This document shows, piece after piece, positions 60,141 to 64,000 of a DNA stretch of 64,000 bases. The notes below the pieces were generated by a model. The model was given only the letters and a program-made list of their open reading frames with translations. It did no database searches and was not told the DNA's origin. Where the stretch lies: assembly GCA_036365515.1 (NCBI GenBank), contig CM070873.1:174390104-174454103 (forward strand). Reading direction: 5' to 3'. Every line of letters begins with the position of its first letter. Within the stretch, counting starts at the first letter, position 1. The DNA comes from Torymus aiolomorphi (lineage: Eukaryota > Arthropoda > Insecta > Hymenoptera > Torymidae). The position numbers and the translations under genes are program-made.

Positions 60141-62895
60141 ATAAAGAAGGTGTTACTCTATGACATAAAAAAGGTATTACTCTATAACATAAAAAAGGTG
60201 TCACTCTATGACATAAGAAAGGTGTTACTCTATGACATAAAAGAAGTGTCACTTTATGACATTAAAAACGTGTTGCTCTATGACATAAAAAAGTTATTAT
60301 CTGTAACATATAAAAGGTGTCACTCTATGTTATAAAAATGGTGTCACTCTACGACATAAAAAAGGTGTCACTCTATGACATAAAAAAGGTGTCACTCTAT
60401 GACATAAAAAACGTGTTACTAGAGGCCATAAAAAAGGTGTCACTCTATGACAAAAAAAAGGAATTATCTATAACATAAAAAAGGGGTCACTCTATGACAT
60501 AAAAAAGGTGTTACTCTATGACATAGAAAACGTGTTATTATATGACATAAAAAAGGTGTCACTCTATGACATAAAAAAGGTGTCACTCTACGACATAAAA
60601 AAGGAGTGACTATGACATAAAGAAGATGTCACTCTATGACATAAAAATGGTGTCACTTTATGACATAAAAAAGGTGTCACTCCATGAAAAAAAGGTGTTA
60701 CTCTATGCCATAAAAAAGTTATTATCTATAACATTAAAAAGGTATCACTCAATGACATAAAAAAGGTGTCACTCTATAACATAAAAAAGGTGTTACTCTA
60801 TAACATAAAAAACGGGTTACTATATGAAATAAAAGAGGAGTGGCTCTATGACATAAAAAAGGTGTCACTCTATGACATAAAAAGGTGTCACTCTATGACA
60901 AAAAAGGTGTTTTTCTATGACATAAAAAAAGTTTTACTCTTCAGCATAAAGTTTAAAAAGGTATATCACTCTATGACATAAAAAAGGTGTTACTCTATGA
61001 TATAAAGAAGGTGTTATTCTATGACATGAAAAAGGTGTCACTCTATGACATAAAAAAGTTGTTACTATGTGACGTAAAAAACGTGTCACATTATGACATA
61101 AAAAAAGTGTCACTCTATGACATAAAAAGGTGTCAACCTATGACATAAAAAAAGTGTGAATCTATGACATAAAAAGGTGTCAACCTATGACATAAAGAAG
61201 GTGTTACTCTATGACATAAAGAAGGTGTCTCTCTATGACATAAAAAACGTGCTACTCTATGACATAAAAAAGGTGTCACTCTATGACATGAAAAGGTGTC
61301 ACTCTATGACATTAAAAAGGTGTCACTCTATGACATAAAAAATGTGTCACTCTATAACATAAAAAAGGTGTCACTCTATGACATAAGAAAGGTGTTACTC
61401 TATGACATAAAAGAGGTGTCACTCTGTGACATAAAAAAGGTGTTACTCTATGACATAAAAAAGTTATTATCTGTAACATAAAAAAGGCGTCACTCTATGA
61501 TATAAAAATGGTGTCACTCAACGACATAAAAAAGGTGTCACTCTTTGACATAAAGAAGGTGTCACTCTATGACATAAAAAACGTGTTACTAGAGGACATA
61601 AAAAAGGTGTCACTCTATGACAAAAAAAAGGCATTATCTATAACATAAAAAAGGGGTCACTCTATGACATAAAAAAGGTGTTACTCTATGACATAGAAAA
61701 CGTGTTATTATATGACATAAAAAAGGTGTCACTCTATCACATAAAAAAGGTGTCACTCTACGACATAAAAAAGGAGTACTATGACATAAAAAAGATGTCA
61801 CTCTATGACATAAAAATGGTGTCACTTTATGACATAAAAAAGGTGTCACTCCATGAAAAAAAGGTGTTACTCTATGCCATAAAAAAGTTATTATCTATAA
61901 CATAAAATAGGTATCCCTCAATGACATAGAAAAGGTGTCACTCTATAACATAAAAAAGGTGTTACTCTATGACATAAAAAACGGGTTACTATATGAAATA
62001 AAAGAGGAGTGCCTCTATGACATAAAAAAGATGTCACTCTATGACATAAAAATGGTGTCACTTTATGACATAAAAAAGGTGTCACTCTATGACATGAAAA
62101 GGTGTCACTCTATGACATAAAAAAGGTGTTACTCTATGACATGAAAAAGTTATTATCTGTAACTTAAAAAAGGTGTCACTCTATAACATAAAAAAGGTGT
62201 TACTCTATGACATAAAAAACGGGTTACTATATGAAATAAAAGAGGAGTGCCTCTATGAAATAAAAAAGGTGTCACTCTATGACATAAAAAAGGTGTTACT
62301 CTATGACATGAAAAAGTTATTATCTGTAACATAAAAAAGGTGTCACTCTATGATATAAAAATGGTGTCACTCTACGACATAAAAAAGGAGTGACTATGAC
62401 ATAAAAAAGATGTCACTCTATGACATAAAAATGGTGTCACTTTATGACATAAAAATGGTGTCACTTTATGACATAAAAAAGGTGTCACTCTATGAAAAAA
62501 AGGTGTTACTCTATGACATAAAAAAGTTATTATCTATAACATAAAGAAGGTATCACTCAATGATATAAAAATGGTGTTACTCTACGACATAAAAAAGGTG
62601 TCACTCTATGACATAAAAAAGGTGTCTCTCTACGACATAAAAAAGGAGTGACTATGACATAAAAAAGATGTCACTCTATGATATAAAAATGGTGTCACTC
62701 TATGACATAAAAAAGGTGTCACTCTATGACATAGAAAAGGTCCCTCTCTATGACATAAAAAAAAGTGAATATGACATAAAAAATGTGTTACTCTATAACA
62801 TAAAAAAGGTGTCACTCTATAACATAAAAAAGGTGTTACTCTATGACATAAAAAATGTGTTACTCTATAACATAAAGAAGGTGTCACTCTTGAAG

Positions 62896-63109
62896 CATAA
62901 ACATGTCAAATGCACATAATCTTATTAGCAAGTTTCAGGATGCTATAGTATAAAAATTAGAGACTTTATTATGTTTGACAAAAAGTGCTGAATTTTTCGA
63001 TATAGCTAATGATATGGAAACTTCTGAAATCTAACTATCTAATATGAGGCCTAGCCATAATAACATCCATAGTTTCCATAATTATAAATTTGCAAAACTA
63101 GTCAAGAAA
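62896..63109. other. Right flank of the array, no intact gene
   Basis: AT-rich sequence follows the last degenerate monomer. Some of it may be decayed N-terminal coding sequence of the following pseudogene (a short open run FHNYKFAKLVKKYVTK before a TGA), but this is uncertain. Confidence 0.4.
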
Positions 63110-63987
63110 TATGTAACAAAATGAAACGGAAATTCTAGGAGATATCTCGATAATATTTATGGGGTTTACAAGCGAGGAAATTTACTTATGATTGGAAATT
63201 CACCAATAAAGTTTGAAGGAGACTTTGTCCATGTGAAGGAGCGGAAGTATCGTTTGTCTGCAGGATTACTACAATTACTATTCAAAAAACTTCCGGATGA
63301 AAGTCTTATTAATTCAAATGATTTAGATAATTATCGCATGATTATGGAAATTTCAAGCGCTCACAAAAAGCACTAGTACGTGAATGAGCCGATTCGAAAA
63401 CAAAAGAGTAAAAAATTTCACAATTTTATTGCTCCAATGTTCGAAAAATCGTTTGTAAAAAGTGACTGGTCATTATCCCCAGAACATAATGTTAACGAAG
63501 CTGAAAATGCGAGAGAGAAATGTAAAAAGGTTGAGCAAACTAATGCAGTGGCAGCCAAAAAAATATTTATACAATAGTCAATCCTCTAAAGAAGCTCATA
63601 ACTGTTGATACTCGAATTGATTCCGATCTTCCAACTTCTAAAGATACTGCTAAGGATTACGAATCTGATCATTCTACTGAAGATGTATCAGATTCCTCAA
63701 TCAATGTATATTTGCAGAAAATCATTCGTGATTCAGGAGTATGGGAGAGCTTTGGAGGCAATAACTTTATTCGTTCGTGATACCAACCTGAAAAGTGGAC
63801 TAGTGACGAAGAAGAAGAAGTTGCAACTATTACGAATGCATACGAAAGCGACGTCTGGGATGATTCTAACAAATTAGTTGATCGCTTACGAGTACTCATT
63901 GCTGAGGAAAATATGGGGATAAGAACTAACTATGATGAAATCCGTTATATTCTCAGCGAACTTCGCAATCCTGGAATCATAAATTAA
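63110..63987 (+). pseudogene. Second DUF8207-like Polinton-associated protein, decayed
   Basis: The block DNIYGVYKRGNLLMIGNSPIKFEG ... GLLQLLFKKLPDE (about 63140-63310) aligns with the same block of the ORF at 35870-36451, at roughly half identity by eye. It continues with SAHKKH, a TAG at 63374-63376, KFHNFIAPMF, another TAG at 63575-63577 with a frame change, an acidic Ser/Asp-rich segment, a TGA after NNFIRS, and finally LVDRLRVLIAEENMGIRTNYDEIRYILSELRNPGIIN ending at TAA 63985-63987. It is therefore a C-terminal portion missing from the left copy. The divergence suggests a second, different Polinton-like element. Function unknown. Confidence 0.65.
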
Positions 63988-64000
63988 TGTTAGAAATGTT

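Larger units (their letters stand above)
38577..62895. repeat. ~24.3-kb minisatellite of 24-bp monomers with an internal dyad
   Basis: About 1,000 tandem copies of a 24-bp unit whose core is TGTCACTCTATGACA followed by a t-a6-gg linker. The core has 5-bp inverted arms (TGTCA/TGACA) around CTCTA. Common variants are TGTTA in the left arm, acgaca in the right, and shortened or lengthened A tracts. Both edges are degenerate (38577-38760 and about 62750-62895). The unit length is a multiple of three and has no stop in one frame on each strand, so many short ORFs (YDIKKVSL on plus, FLCHRVTP on minus) arise; they are interrupted by indels and are not genes. Confidence 0.97.

Noticed and set aside
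38577..62895. CRISPR array
   Set aside because: Tandem repeats without unique spacers, in a eukaryotic TE-rich context; the period is constant at 24 bp.
38966..62919. Dozens of ORFs of 60-170 codons with YDIKKVSL repeats (plus) or FLCHRVTP repeats (minus)
   Set aside because: They follow automatically from a 24-bp unit without stops in one frame per strand. Indels that are not multiples of three break them everywhere, no ORF exceeds 170 codons in 24 kb, and both strands are equally open.

Overview
The window is eukaryotic, transposon-dominated DNA, most likely from an arthropod and plausibly a hymenopteran. The reasons are the element mix (mauritiana-type mariner, BEL/Pao, Ty3/gypsy, an R1-clade non-LTR element, a Polinton-like element) and an AT-rich background broken by GC-rich, (GA)n-rich islands. 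I see no conserved host gene, no rRNA and no confident functional tRNA. Almost every coding stretch is an element protein or its decayed remnant. The species call is inference.

Layout. 0-2.4 kb: AT-rich DNA with a degenerate direct repeat and a ~780-bp palindromic MITE. 2.4-9.5 kb: a decayed gypsy element (gag, protease, RNase H, integrase, two unexplained 3' ORFs) that has lost its reverse transcriptase polymerase domain and carries a complete but dead mariner at 5484-6769. 9.5-10.97 kb: an inverted-repeat chimera containing the 5' end of a second mariner, then a GC/GA-rich stretch. 10.97-22.93 kb: a ~12-kb nested inverted-repeat structure (outer arms ~570 bp, inner arms ~480 bp, innermost G/C-skewed repeats). 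Its core holds a CENP-B/pogo-like transposase pseudogene with an internal hairpin duplication, a MITE, and a young 5'-truncated R1-clade retrotransposon inserted in an (ATT)n microsatellite. 22.93-30.8 kb: GC-rich promoter-like or LTR-like DNA, a jockey-like LINE pseudogene, a tRNA-like pol III sequence, (TA)n, a hAT-like pseudogene split by a palindrome, and a candidate hammerhead ribozyme. 30.8-33.2 kb: a BEL/Pao pseudogene, also without its RT polymerase.

34.27-38.38 kb holds a decayed Polinton-like (virus-like) gene block: a phospholipase-A2-domain virion-type protein (minus strand), an A32-type packaging ATPase, a DUF8207-like protein, a small fibre-like protein and a chromodomain integrase. 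No protein-primed DNA polymerase, major capsid protein or protease was recognised. From about 38.58 to 62.89 kb lies a single ~24.3-kb minisatellite of about 1,000 monomers of 24 bp, each with a TGTCA-5nt-TGACA dyad, arranged in several higher-order repeats. Immediately beyond it (63.1-63.99 kb) is a second, divergent DUF8207-like pseudogene, so the array is bracketed by Polinton-like sequence on both sides.

How it works together: the window is a nested graveyard of selfish elements rather than a functional pathway. The R1-clade ORF is the only long undamaged element reading frame. The least explained object is the dyad-bearing array and its position between two Polinton-like fragments.
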